A stretch of 64,000 nucleotides of DNA from Elymus sibiricus. Lineage: Eukaryota; Streptophyta; Magnoliopsida; Poales; Poaceae. The notes under the pieces are model-generated. The model saw only the letters and a program-made list of their open reading frames with translations. It searched no databases and was not told the DNA's origin. This document shows, piece by piece, positions 1 through 10,985 of this stretch; the first letter of the stretch is position 1; each line of letters opens with the position of its first letter. Where the stretch lies: the NCBI GenBank assembly GCA_039707655.1, contig CM077676.1, positions 376,530,114-376,594,113 on the forward strand, given 5' to 3'. A program made the position numbers and the translations under genes.

Positions 1-830
1 CCGGAGTCCATTTCATTGGTCCTGCCTTTTTCAAGATCTTGAAAAACGGCAAGGCGCGCTCAGCAGATTTTGAAATGAACCTACTCAAGGCAGCAACACA
101 ACCGGCAAGACGTCGCACATCCTTGATGCTTTTTGGTGCTTGAATCTGCTCAATTGCTTTGATCTTGTCGGGATTTGCTTCAATTCCACGTTGAGATACA
201 AAGAATCCGAGAAGTTTGCTGGATGGAACGCCAAACACACACTTCTCGGGGTTGAGCTTCAAATTGATCTTGTGCAAGTTTGCAAATGTTTCTTCTAAGT
301 CTTGAATGAGGGTTGGTTTGTCCTTGGTTTTGACCACTATATCATCCATATATGCTTCCACATTTCTGTGTAGCTGGGGCTCAAAACCAATCTGGACTGC
401 TCTTGCAAATGTTGTACCAGCGCTTTTTAATCCGAAAGGCATATGTACGAAGCAGTATGTGCCACATGGAGTAATGAATGCGGTTTTCTCCTCATCTTCC
501 TTGGCCGTGAATACCTGATGGTACCCAGAATACGCATCAAGGAAGGAGAGTAAATCACAGCCGGCAGTAGAGTCTACAATTTGATCAATGCGCGGCAAAG
601 GGAAAGGATCCTTCGGACATGCTTTGTTAACCTCAGTGTAGTCGATACAAAGTCTCCACTTTCCATTTGCTTTATGCACCACAACTGGATTTGCTAACCA
701 AGTTGGATGTAGTACACCTCTAACCAAGCCCGCTGCTTCAAGTTTTTTGATTTCTTCAGCAATAAACTATTGCCGCTCCAAAGCCTGCTTCCTGATTTTC
801 TGTTTGACGGGCCGAGCGTGGGGACAAACA
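1..830 (-). pseudogene. pol: Reverse transcriptase region of gypsy element A (decayed, truncated by window edge)
   Basis: The minus-strand reading frame shows Ty3/gypsy reverse transcriptase: a WLANPVVV block, PFPLPRIDQIVDS, the catalytic YMDD-type box with VVK (about 341-352), a CVFGVPSSKLLGF block, and at the left end the RNase H entry region ALPFFK. The enzyme copies the element RNA into cDNA in the virus-like particle. A TAG stop at 767-769 breaks the frame upstream of the palm. The frame is otherwise open across this stretch. Its upstream continuation lies right of the solo LTR, from 2403: joining the flanks at the single GCAAG target restores the phase, so the frame was continuous before insertion. 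Confidence 0.85.
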
Positions 831-835
831 GCAAG

Positions 836-2397
836 TGCTACTTGTAGCTTGCATTGGTATTATCCCTGAAGAGGAAGGGATGATGCAGCACAACAGAGGT
901 AAGTATTTCCCCTAGTTATGAAACCAAGGTTATCAATCTAGTAGGAGAACCACGCAACACCTCGTTAGCAGTACCTGCACACAAACAACAAATCCTTGCA
1001 CCCAACGCAAACAAGGGGTTGTCAATCCGTCGGCGGTTAATTGCAAGATTAAATTGTATATGATAGATAGATAGATAGAAACAAAAATACAAAATAAAAT
1101 AAAGAAAAAGTGCAGCAAGTATTTTTAGGGTTTTAGTAATATGATTTAGATAGACCCGGGGGCCATAGTTTTCACCAGAGGCTTCTCTCAAGAAAATAGC
1201 ATACGGTAGGTAGACAAATTACTGTTGGGCAATTGATAGAAAAGCAAATAATCATGACGATATCCAAGGCAATGATCATGTATATAGGCATCACGTCCGG
1301 GACAAGTAGACCAACTTCTGCCTGCATCTACTACTATTACTCCACACATCGACCGCTATCCAGCATGCATCTAGTGTATTAAGTCCATAAAAGAACGGAG
1401 TAACGCCTTAAGAACGATGACATGATGTAGACAAGATAAACTCACGTATGAATAAACCCCATCTTTTTACCCTTAATAGCAACGATACATACGTGTCATG
1501 TCCCTTTCTGTCACTGGGATTGAGCACCGCAAGATCGAACCCATTACAAAGCACCTCTTCCCATGGCAAGATAAATCAATCTAGTTGGCCAAACCAAATC
1601 AATAGATCGGAGAAGAAATATGAAGCTATAATAATCATGCATAAAAGAGATCAGAGAAGACTCAAATAATATTCATGGATAATCTGATCATAAACTCACA
1701 ATTCATCGGATCCCGACAAACACACCGCAAAAAGTGATTACATCGGATAGAACTCCAAGAACATCGAGGAGAACATTGTATTGAAGATCAAAAAGAGAGA
1801 AGAAGCCATCTAGCTACTAACTATGGACCCGAAGGTCTGTGGTAAACTACTCACGCATCATCGGAAGGGCAACAAGGTTGATGTAGAGCCCCTCCGTGAT
1901 CGATTCCCCCTCCGGCAGAGTACCGAAGAAGGCCTCCAGATGGGATCTCTCGGGAACAGAAACTTGCGGCGGCAGAAAAAGTCTTTCGTGGACTCCCCTG
2001 AGGGTTTCTGATTTTTTGGGAATTTATAGTGGTGGAATTAGGTCAAACGGAGCTGAGGTGGGCCCACGAGGCACCAGGGCGCGCCTGCCCCCCCAGGCGC
2101 GCCCTGGTGGCTCGTGGCCACCTCCTCTGGCGTCTGGTCTTCTCCCGAAGCTTCTAGTGTTTATCTTGTCCAGAAAAAAATCTCCAAAAAGTTTCGTGGC
2201 ATTTGGACTTCGTTTGGTATTGATTTTTTGTAAAACCAAAAACAGGCAGAAAACAGCAACTGGCACTGGGCACTAAGTTAATAGGTTAGTCCCAAAAAAT
2301 GATATATAATTGCTGTAAATGTATAAAAAAACATCCAAGATTGATAATATAATAGCATGGAACAATCAAAAATTATAGATACGTTGGAGACGTATCA
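836..2397 (-). mobile_element. Solo LTR, Athila-like (Sabrina/WHAM-type), minus orientation
   Basis: Read on the minus strand it starts TGATACGTCTCCAACGTATC and ends ACAAGTAGCA, the same ends as the two LTRs of element C, and its 1562-bp length equals theirs. It is flanked by GCAAG (831-835 and 2398-2402), a perfect 5-bp TSD. No internal domain is present, so it is a solo LTR left by LTR-LTR recombination. It splits gypsy A pol at a codon just upstream of the reverse transcriptase. Open frames inside it are LTR noise. Confidence 0.92.
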
Positions 2398-2402
2398 GCA
2401 AG

Positions 2403-3818
2403 GTGGTGCTCAATTACCTCCCTGGGAACACCTGGGATGTCACATGGTCGCCATGCAAACACATCGACATTTGCCCGCAGGAAGGCAACGAGCATGCTTT
2501 CCTATTTGCTGTCAAGGGTGGCACTGGCGGTGAAGGTACCGTCAATGCCATCCTCCCTTGCCGGCACCTTCTTCATTGCTGCTGGAGTAGCTTTGGATTT
2601 CTTGCCGGTAGAGCACTCCGGCAAGTCTTCAATAGGCACGCAACACTCCGAAGAGGTGTGCTTCCCGGAATTCTTGTCAGAGGTCTTGCCGGATTTCTTG
2701 CTTTTCTTTTCCTTGGTGGGAGCTGGCGCCTTGGCGGCCTCTGCTGCAACCGAATCTCTGTATAGTTTGTCGACGCATATGACTGCATCTTTCTTATCTG
2801 AGTTAATGGAAATGACACCCATCGGCCCTGGCATCTTCAACGTGTTATAGGCATAGTGGGATGCTGCCATAAATTTAGCCAAAGCTGGGTAGCCAAGAAT
2901 TCCATTATATGGCAAAGGGATCTTAACAACATCAAATATAATTTTCTCTGTTCTGTAGTTCAATTCCCCGCCAAACGTCACCGGCAATATGATCTTTCCC
3001 TTGGGTTGGCTTCTTCCCGGATTCACTCCTTGAAATGTACCAGTTTTCTCGAGTTCCTCGTCGGGAATCTGCAGCCTCTTGATTACCTCTGGAGAAATCA
3101 AATTTAAGCCAGCCCCACCGTCAACTAATATTTTCGTGACCTGGAGGTTGCGAATTTTCGGTGAAACCAACAACGGCAAGCACCCGATCGCGGTTGTGCG
3201 ATCAGGGTGGTCCTCAGCATAAAAAATGATAGGCGTGTGTGACCACTTGAGTGGCTTTTGGGCACCTATTGCCGGTTCCGCTGCATTGACCTCACACACC
3301 CACTGTTTGAGTTGGCGGTGAGAGGAATGCAAAGATGCACCCCCGTCAATGCACATGGCTTCAGTTGCCTTCTGGAATTCTTGTTCACTGGACTCGTCGT
3401 CATCCCCTTCGTCACTTCCATCGTCTTCTTCTTTCTTTTCACGGCCTCTAGCAGGCTTCTCTTTCTGCTGCTTGGCCTTGCCACGGCGGCCTCCTCGACC
3501 ACCATGACCCTTTTTGCCGGATCCACCAGCACCATCCTGACCCTTCTCCTTGTTGCATTTTTCATATTCAGCTTTCTGCTTCTCAACAAGGTGCTCGACT
3601 TTCCGGCACTCTTGGAGATCATGGCCTTTGGTGCGGTGAATCTTGTAATATGGCCCATCAGATTTGCCGGCCTTCTCGTTTGCCGCCGCCTCCTGGCAAG
3701 CGGCGCATACAACAGCCTCCTTGCCGGAGTTCTCTGTTTTGGCTTTCTTGGCGGACTCAGAGTTGCCGGAACCCTCGACAGCCATAATAGTCTTGCCCTT
3801 GCACTTCCTGTTGTGCTT
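2403..3818 (-). pseudogene. gag-pol: Gag C-terminal and aspartic protease region of gypsy element A
   Basis: The frame is in phase with the gag segment to the right. It begins with a charged Gly/Lys/Arg/Glu-rich part containing the unusual knuckle-like pattern YKIHRTKGHDLQEC. A pepsin-type retroviral protease core follows: KILVDGGAGLNLIS, with DGGAG in place of the commoner D(S/T)GAS, and a downstream ILGYPALAKFMA block. A basic linker then leads into the reverse transcriptase. The protease would mature Gag-Pol. A TAG at 2502-2504 interrupts the linker, and the solo LTR interrupts it again at 2397. DGGAG also occurs in gypsy B here, so I take it as a family feature rather than a lesion. Confidence 0.82.
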
Positions 3819-5513
3819 TCAGCCCTTCTTCTTCAGGGTGGCGGGATCGTCGTCTTCCAAATCGACTTCTGCACCCGTATCTTCCCCAGGGAGCCTCCTC
3901 CCTTCTTCAGTGCGTGCACACTTATCCGCCAATGTATAGAGCTCGTTGATGGTCTTTGGCAGCTTGACATTCATCTTCTCCCGCATCCTTCGATTGCGTA
4001 CATTCATGTGAAAGGTAGCAATGACGGCTACGGGGTGCACATCTGGAGTGTTACGGTGCACATGGCTGAACCTCTGAATGTACTTGCGCAAAGTTTCGCC
4101 ATCTCTTTGCGGGATCACTTGCAGGTCGCTGGGCTGTCCAGGGGCCTTGTCACCTCCGGTAAAGGCACCAACAAACTCATTGCAGAGATCTGACCACGAA
4201 GAAATGGAGTTCTCTGGCAAGTTCATCAGCCAAGATCTCACGTTGGGCTTTAGCACCAATGGAAAGTAGTTGGCGAGGATCTTCTTGTCTCTTCCCCCGG
4301 CAACTTTTACGGCAATCGTGTAGATGCCCAGGAATTCTGCCGGGTTCAGCTTGTCGTCGTACTTTTCTGGTACTTCCGGCTTGAAGGCCCGGACGGACGG
4401 CCAGCGGACTTGCTGCAGCTCACGAGTGAAGGCTGGACATCCAACCTCGTAAGGCAGATATCCGCCAACCTCGGGCGCAGGCTCATCAACGACTGGGCCG
4501 TTGCGCGCGTCGGATTGACGGCGCGCCTCCCGGCGCCGTTCAATGGTGGTGCAGGCATCCTCTACCCGCCTGTCCTGCAGCACTTGCCGCTGATCTTGCC
4601 GCGCTTGCGGATCCGAAGAGGCCATCGACATCTCGTTGGGCTCAAAAGATCACTGAGTTTGCCGCGGTTGCTGACGTTGTTGCTGTTGCCGCGGAGGTGA
4701 CTACACCGTTGGCGCAACACCTTCAACACGACCACCAGTTGGAGCTACTGGTGCTGTTCGTGGGCATCGAGATGGCTCCGTTGGCTGTGATCTACTCGAC
4801 TCGGCAAATCCAATCAGGCTTTGGATGGTGGCTCTCCACTCATCCATCTTATCTACTGCCGGAGGAAAGTTCAGCAGCATCTGGGCTCGCGCCATCGCCT
4901 CTGCTGCTGTGGCTAGCATGGCCGGAAGCGAAGAACGCGACGTCGCTCTACTCCTGGCAGAGCCAGCAGGAGCACCATTGCGATCTTGCTACCGCGGCAC
5001 ATGTGCAACAGCGGGCTGTCGTGGCGGAGGAGCCGCCAGAGGATCTGGAACTTGATCGACAGGCATTTTGCCATGTGGTCGTTGCTGCCCGGAGTCGTCG
5101 AGGCCGCTCGGAGCCACATTGCGCCCATCATGCGACAGGCGCGATATGTGTCTTGATGCAGCATCTCTAGACGTCGCCGTGGCGGGGTCTTGGCTCGCGC
5201 CGGCCTGGGCATTGTTGCTCATGTGGCTGCGCTCGTCGACGCGGCGAGGACGAGGAAGACATCCATCCATTCTGCCCACGCCGTTGTGGCCTTGCTCGCC
5301 AGAGGGTCGAGGAAGTCGACCGCCTCCAGCGCTTCCGCCTCCTGCTCCGACCATGGTGGGCATGGCGACTGCGCCACCTGCGCTGGTCGTGCCAACCGCG
5401 ATGTCCGCACTGCCCGCGTTGGCCGCGTCGCCTGCGCCGCCTGCGGATACGTGCGAAGGAACCTTGGAGGTGGAAGGAGCCGTCATCGTGATGCCCTTCT
5501 TCTTGGGGGCCAT
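3819..5513 (-). pseudogene. gag: Gag of gypsy element A, broken by in-frame stops
   Basis: One minus-strand frame runs from an ATG at 5513 (MAPKKKG) to the protease region. The N-terminal third is Ala/Gly/Arg-rich. The middle holds a retrotransposon gag domain: a W-S-V-x-A-F start, PAEFLGIYTIAVKVAGG, WLMNLPENSISSW, then DLCNEFVGAFTG (about 3960-4400). Gag forms the virus-like particle. Four stops lie in this segment: TAG at 4989-4991 and 4701-4703, TGA at 4650-4652 and 3819-3821. No frameshift is needed to follow it, so decay has been by substitution. Long plus-strand frames over this region (for example 3258-4193) are antisense shadows. Confidence 0.85.
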
Positions 5514-5587
5514 CGACGATGACGAAGACGATGATGAAGTTGATGAAATCGATGCGCAATCTGCTGATTCAGGTTTGCGAAAGCGAG

Positions 5588-5609
5588 CCCCCTACCTGGC
5601 GCGCCAAAG
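5588..5609 (-). other. Primer binding site region of gypsy element A
   Basis: On the minus strand, just inside the 5' LTR end, lies TTTGGCGCGCCAGGTAGGGG. Its TGGCGC start is typical of grass gypsy primer sites. It fixes the LTR boundary at 5611 and gives the orientation. I did not assign the tRNA. Confidence 0.7.
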
Positions 5610-5610
5610 A

Positions 5611-5776
5611 TGTCGTGGGTACGACCATATATGGGGCCATCTAGCCCCTTTGCAATTCGGCTAGGGAGATCGACGAGCACAAAGAGCAGAATCAACAGAG
5701 AACGCAAGGGATTTTACCCAGGTTCGGGCCACCGCGAGGTGTAAAACCCTACTCCTTCTTTGGTGTATTGGGTGAG
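5611..5776 (-). repeat. 5' LTR of gypsy element A, inner (3') segment
   Basis: This is the LTR end next to the primer site. The complete LTR would read TGTCGGTGTATAGAAC to GTACCCACGACA on the minus strand, about 858 bp in all. The remainder lies at 35568-36259. The break is the outer LARD-like insertion, and GTGAG at 5772-5776 is the left TSD copy. A motif shared with other LTRs here, ACCCAGGTTCGGGCC, lies near 5716-5730. Confidence 0.85.
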
Positions 5777-8700
5777 TGTGGCACCCTAGCTCAGAGTCAC
5801 CAGAGCACCCCATATTCCAGCCCAGAGATCAAGTCTTCTGGAATACGGCACTGCTTGGCATAGGACAAATCAGCTCTTTATTACTAATAGTTGGAGTACA
5901 GGTGTTTGGGGTATTACAAAGGGTTACATCGACACGGCGATACCACGCCTGCTAAGGTAGCTCTATACCAGCAGCAGAACAACTGGCAGCAGCGAAACAA
6001 CTATGACGGTGATGAACTCCACTCCGCAGGGACTCTGGTTGGGACACGTCCTAGCTCGCAACTCGAAATCCTCAGGCTATGCAAACATGGCAGCACCTGC
6101 AAACTGGCATGACACGCCAGGTGAGTACTTTGAATGTACTCGCAAGCTCACAACAAACACAAACATCAAGGCAAAGCAACATCATAGAAATCATGACCAT
6201 ATCAGATCTAATTGCTATTAACAAGGGTGGAAGAAAATAATAACATGCTATTACTAAACTATTACAAAAGTCACCTTTGCTACAGTTACATGGACTAATT
6301 TACTCCGGCCACTTGGTGGAACCACTTACTCTTGTGACCAACTCCTGGTCACCTCAAGAACATCTGACGATCATTCTCGAGATCGTCTACAAAAATTACC
6401 AGCGGCCTTCCACCAAGTGGATACCTCACCATACTGAGACGAGTTCTTCCATCATTATCAATTCATTCCATCATTGGTGTTGATCAGACAGTGTGGCTTA
6501 ATACAAACTGTGTCCAATACCGTGGATGCGGCTATTCGAATAGGTTTTATACTCTGCAGAGGTTGCACACTTTACCCACACCATGCACATTAGTCCAACG
6601 AAACCTGCCTAACCTGTGACTCTTCTACCGTACCACCGACACGTCCTCTCCGAGGTCATGCCCTGGGTGGCCCCTGTGTCACTTCTGACACCTGCCACCG
6701 TCGTGGCCATACAACCTGTCCCAAACGGGGACCTGAGCTCAATATCCAAACCGGGCTAACAAGAATATTGTCGTCTACCTGATCAGGGTAGCACACACGC
6801 ATAACCTCCCCTCTTTGGCGGTACCGATAAAATAGCACAAGGTTAGACCAAGTCAAGGCCGTCCCATTCCGGCAGATGTGGCTGCACTGGAAAGTTCGGT
6901 TCAGTGGCACTTGATCAACGAATGAAGGAAGTAATCCCCAAATAACTTTTCGGCCATAACTGATCCTCCGGTATTATAGTAATCCAAGTTATAACAATAG
7001 CCCACTAGTGATCCAATGAATATCACGACCAAACTACTGCTATTGATTCCATAGATGAAATACCGGATGGAATCACAAAGTAATCATAGTTGGTAATCTT
7101 GCAATCCAACAACATCTTAGCATCATCAAACCTGTAGACTACTAATGACTAACAATCCCATCATCAACATGACAGTAGCCTATCAAGGATTTCTCAAATG
7201 TTGCATGAGTACACTATTTATGAACAATTCAAATTTTAGCATGAAAATAATTATTTAAACCATGGTATTGCAATGCATTCATGCACATGAGAGTTGTGGC
7301 TTGCCTTGCACCAGAGGAGTGTGGGAGTAGTCCTAGCCTTCACCAACTATTCAAAACACTCTGAAAAACATTTATAAATATCACATAAAGCATTTTCCTC
7401 TGTCCAGAAATTCTAGCCAGCAGAGAAAAATACCAAAAATTTCCAGCAAATAGAGGAGCTCATAAGAAAAATAATGCAAAAAGAATGAACTCATTTGGAC
7501 TTATGGTTTAAAAGTAACGGGCAGTAAAAGTTGAGTCAAACTTCTGATTTAAAATGAATTTAAACAGAAATTCAGAAAAACCAGAGTCGGCCACGTCGAA
7601 GGCGTAAAGTGGGAATACGCCTCCACTTACATACCGCTTTGGGCGCGGCTGGGTCGCTGACATGCGGGGCCCAGCTGTCTGTTTTGAATAGGGGGAGAGA
7701 GGGAACAGTGAGCGGCGGGCGTACCGGTGGCCGTTCGCCGGCGTTGAGACGGCGGCGAGGCTGGGAAAGGGCGGGAATGGATCGGGTGCTCGACGGCGAG
7801 CACGCCTGTACCCGTAGCTCGTCAGGAGACGGCCGGATGGCGTTGGCCCCTTACTCTCAGGCGGCGGCGAGCTACGGTGGTGGAGGGGATCGCCGACTCC
7901 GGCGACTACTCGAGCAGAGAAGTGGTTGGGGAGAACCAGTGGAGTACCAGAAGCTCAACGGTGGCCATGGTTGGGGCTAGGGTGGACGGAATCGAGCGGG
8001 TGGAGCAAGAGCAGAGCGGCGGGGCTCCTCGCCAGAGACGGGGAAGGAGGGCTCCCCGGCTCTGGGCGCGGGGCGGTGATTGAGAGGTGGAGAGAGTGAG
8101 TGGTGAAGAGAGACGGGCGGGGGAGCTCCTTTTATAGCCGGGCGAGGCTGTGGTGGTCGGATGCCGCCACGGTTGCACTGGCACGGCGAGGACGGCGAGC
8201 GGGCTATCGCGGCGTGGGGCGAGGTGACGGAGTAGGGCAGAGGGAGTTAATGCGTGCAGTGGCGGCACGTGGGGAAGAAGACGGCCATCTCAGCCACAGT
8301 AGCCGCACGGGCGCAACAGTGCGGCGTTCGGTGGCGGCCGGCGAGGGCGATTCCGGTGAGGGGAAGACTCCAGAGCGGCTACATGGACGGCGGGGAGGTC
8401 GTCGGCGCGCTCCGACGCGACCCGTGCCTGACGACGCCCAGAGTGCGCGTTTGGCAGCGCTGGCTACGTGGTCACCGCATGCCTTGGTGCATACGGCGCG
8501 AGCTGGCCTGCCAAACCATGTCTGGTGCGTCGACCCTAGGCCACGTAGCCTCTATATGCCACTGAATCGGCTAGGTGCATCCTGAGGGGAAGGGTAGCAT
8601 CAGCAACAGTTTCTGATCAGAAACTTAGGAGGGGTCCAGAGAAAAGATGAGTTGTGCTCCAAACCAAATGAGCTGTCTAGGGTGTTCTAGGTTGGAAGGA

Positions 8701-9460
8701 CTACATGCTGGAGGAATTTGAGCAACTTTTGTAAAGATTGGAGCATAGTTCATGTACAACTCACAATCTGGTCCAGAAACTTGGTGAGGTTGTTGCACTC
8801 ACCTGGATGCACTTCTGGAGTTGAAAATGGGTATTGGGAGGTTATTTGGTAGTATCAAGATGCTATAAAAATTTCATACCATTTGGACAAGTATAAATGG
8901 TACCTCCTTCACAATGCTCCCCACTGGACAGAAGCTTGGGAGAATTTTATGGGGAAAATGGCTAAATGAAATGGGCTAAAATTTGGTGGAGGGTGTTTGT
9001 ATAAGTTGGAGAATGTCCTGGATTAATCTCAGAATTTTTGGAGCAATATACAATATAGTTGCCTCACAAACTGAAATTATGACCAGAAACAAAGATTGGA
9101 TGATGTGCTCACCATGAGCATGGAATCTTGAATATTTTGACATATCCAAGGTTCATATGGTCCAAAGAATGTATGAGAATTTTCCTGGAATTTTTGGGAA
9201 AGCATAAATATAGGTTGCTTCACAACCTAGAGCTCAAAGGATTATTCCTTTAATAGAAAAGGAATATTTTAATTGGAATAGAATTGAGATTGGGCAAGAA
9301 TGGAAATAGCATGACTTGAGAGAAGTTTTTGGAGGCTAGAGTAAGGGGCCATAGAGCCATTCCCAAGTGTTAAGTCCATAGAGCCATTCAAAGCAAAATC
9401 CAAGCCAAAAATCAAAAAGGGGTTTTTGAAAGAAAAGTTGGGAAAAACCAGGGTGTCACA
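5777..9460 (-). repeat. 3' LTR of the outer LARD-like element
   Basis: This 3684-bp LTR matches 24209-35562 once the CACTA is removed. It keeps the uninterrupted CACTA target (GGGGAAGAAGACGGCC, GAA at 8277-8279). The middle (about 7600-8580) is GC-rich and gene-like, with a TATA box on the minus strand. The part at 8600-9240 is AT-rich and built from degenerate units of roughly 130 bp containing a CTTCACAA core. Open frames at 7609-8585 recur in the other LTR and are not host genes. In roughly the first 350 bp I counted about 16 differences between the two LTRs. Confidence 0.88.
8130..8136 (-). promoter_or_regulatory. TATA box in outer LARD-like LTR (3' copy)
   Basis: TATAAAA on the minus strand inside GGCTATAAAAGGAGC, followed downstream by a pyrimidine-rich CTCTCTTCACC stretch. 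The same site occurs in the 5' LTR at 26574-26580. It is the likely core promoter of the element, and its place mid-LTR implies a U3 of about 1.3 kb. Confidence 0.6.
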
Positions 9461-9499
9461 AACCTACCCCCCTTAGGATAAATCTCGTCCTCGAGATTT
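9461..9499 (-). other. Polypurine tract and adjacent stem-loop of the outer LARD-like element
   Basis: Directly inside the 3' LTR, the minus strand reads AGGGGGGTAGGTT, the plus-strand primer tract. It is preceded by the palindrome AAATCTCGTCCTCGAGATTT (plus-strand 9480-9499, 8-bp arms, 4-base loop). The inner element has the same arrangement, and element C a similar one. Confidence 0.75.
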
Positions 9500-10985
9500 G
9501 GTTGCTCGGGGAACAAGTATGATTATTCTGTCCCAAGGAGACCGACTCCAACTCAGGTATCCCTTTCCTTTATACAATGTCCTCCTCGAATCTCCTATGA
9601 CCTGACTATCTTGCTCTGGGATGGTTTGCTTTATTGTATTCAACATTCTGACAGGTCTTCCCTCATATGTTCATCTTATACTAATTCCAATTCCCCTATG
9701 TCCGTTGGTTTAGCTGCGATATTATCATGACTTGAGTATGTGATATTTTCCACGATTCCGGGAGCGATCTTCGATGGACGGGTCATTCCCCCATCCAGCC
9801 CAACAGTATTCAGCGCAGTTATGAATAACCTCCCTTGGTGGATGCCACCATTCAATCACTGCTGAGAAGCACAACGTGGCTCCCGGCGAGGTTTGACGTG
9901 TAGCGAGTCTGAATCACCTGGGCTGACTGTTTTGTCTCAAATCCGTATCGATGACTCGGCTGTACCCCTCATGCCCAGTGTAAAGGAGTAATACCTTACA
10001 ATAATAGCTTCTAAAAACTTGACTGGCGGTGATTCTAGTGGACAAATTTTGTTTATGGCAGGGTACTATAGATGAGCACATAATTCGAGACTGAGGTTCA
10101 GCATTTCAAGTAACCGCCCTTAGTATGGGGCCCTTATAGAACAGAGTAGGCCGCTTGAGTGTATTTTCCTGATGGTTGATATGAAATCCGTCTGTCTTAG
10201 GTATCCGTATCATGTTGTTCCTGTAGTAATCATCACACCTGCATTGTCGGTCTTGCTCTTCATCATTGTTCTCTTTCTTGAATCCTTTTGTCGCAAGAGC
10301 TTGGCCATACATATATTCGTATCTCTTCATGTGACCATAGGTGCTATCAGGTGCAATATTCTGGCAACATCTTTTAGGTGACAAGCTTATCATCTCACAA
10401 GCTTTTAACCGTATGGCAATGACCATCCAAACCCTCGTATGAAACCGGCAAATAAGTCAGTAGCCACCAGAATGGTCTTTACAACTCAGATCTGGGACGT
10501 TACTGAAATAACTCAACCGCTGCCCAAGACAACTGGAAAGCAGCTCAGAGCATGAGGCAGGGTTGATAAAAAGAGTGTAGCAGCTCCCTAAGACGGCCGA
10601 AAAACAGCTCAGAGCATGGGGTCACTGCTACAAAAAGAAACTCAACAACTGCCCGAGACGGCAGAAAAACAGCTCAGAACACGGGACAGTTGTTGAAAAG
10701 AGAAATAAAGTCGGCATCCACCCCGGACGGCTGAAAGCAGCTCCGAGCACAGGCGTGGTGCCGTTTCCAAGAAAAACAGGCAAGGGTTCATCAGGATCAT
10801 ATACCAGGTTCACGGGTACCTTGATATCCACTGCCAAAATTGTTGCTCCAAACTGTCTTACTTCATCTCTGGTTAATCCTTGCAACACCTTGAAGTGTAT
10901 ACTAGTCTTTTTCCTCCTGCATGACCTATGTAGGTGTTGGATCCTTACCTTCCTTTAGGAGTCTTGCTTGATCATGGTTGCCTCT
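9500..10985 (-). other. 3' half of the outer LARD-like internal domain, non-coding
   Basis: No credible coding frame is present; the longest frames are about 100 codons and show no family likeness. From about 10380 to 10790 the sequence matches, in inverse complement, the interior of the inner element's LTR (13610-13990), including its tandem array. The flanks on both sides of this segment do not match. The inner element inserted at 10986. Confidence 0.6.
10500..10760 (-). repeat. Tandem array with GAGCTG...GCCGTC core (internal-domain copy)
   Basis: Four degenerate units of roughly 62-66 bp. On the minus strand each carries a version of TCTGAGCTG(C/T)TTT followed by a CCGTC-like box, then a variable T-rich spacer. 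It is the counterpart of the arrays at 13630-13880 and 20630-20870. Confidence 0.7.

Noticed and set aside
831..835. GCAAG before the LTRs at 836 and 51245 as evidence of one event
   Set aside because: The LTR at 51245 is truncated and its right flank is not visible, so the shared 5-mer is probably coincidence.
3258..4193. 311-codon plus-strand frame with hydrophobic, membrane-like stretches
   Set aside because: It is exactly antisense to the gag/protease region of gypsy A; the minus frame carries the recognised domains.
7609..8585. GC-rich frames resembling exons of a host gene
   Set aside because: The same frames recur at 26047-26840 and 34384-34680 because both are LTR copies of one retrotransposon; no family likeness.
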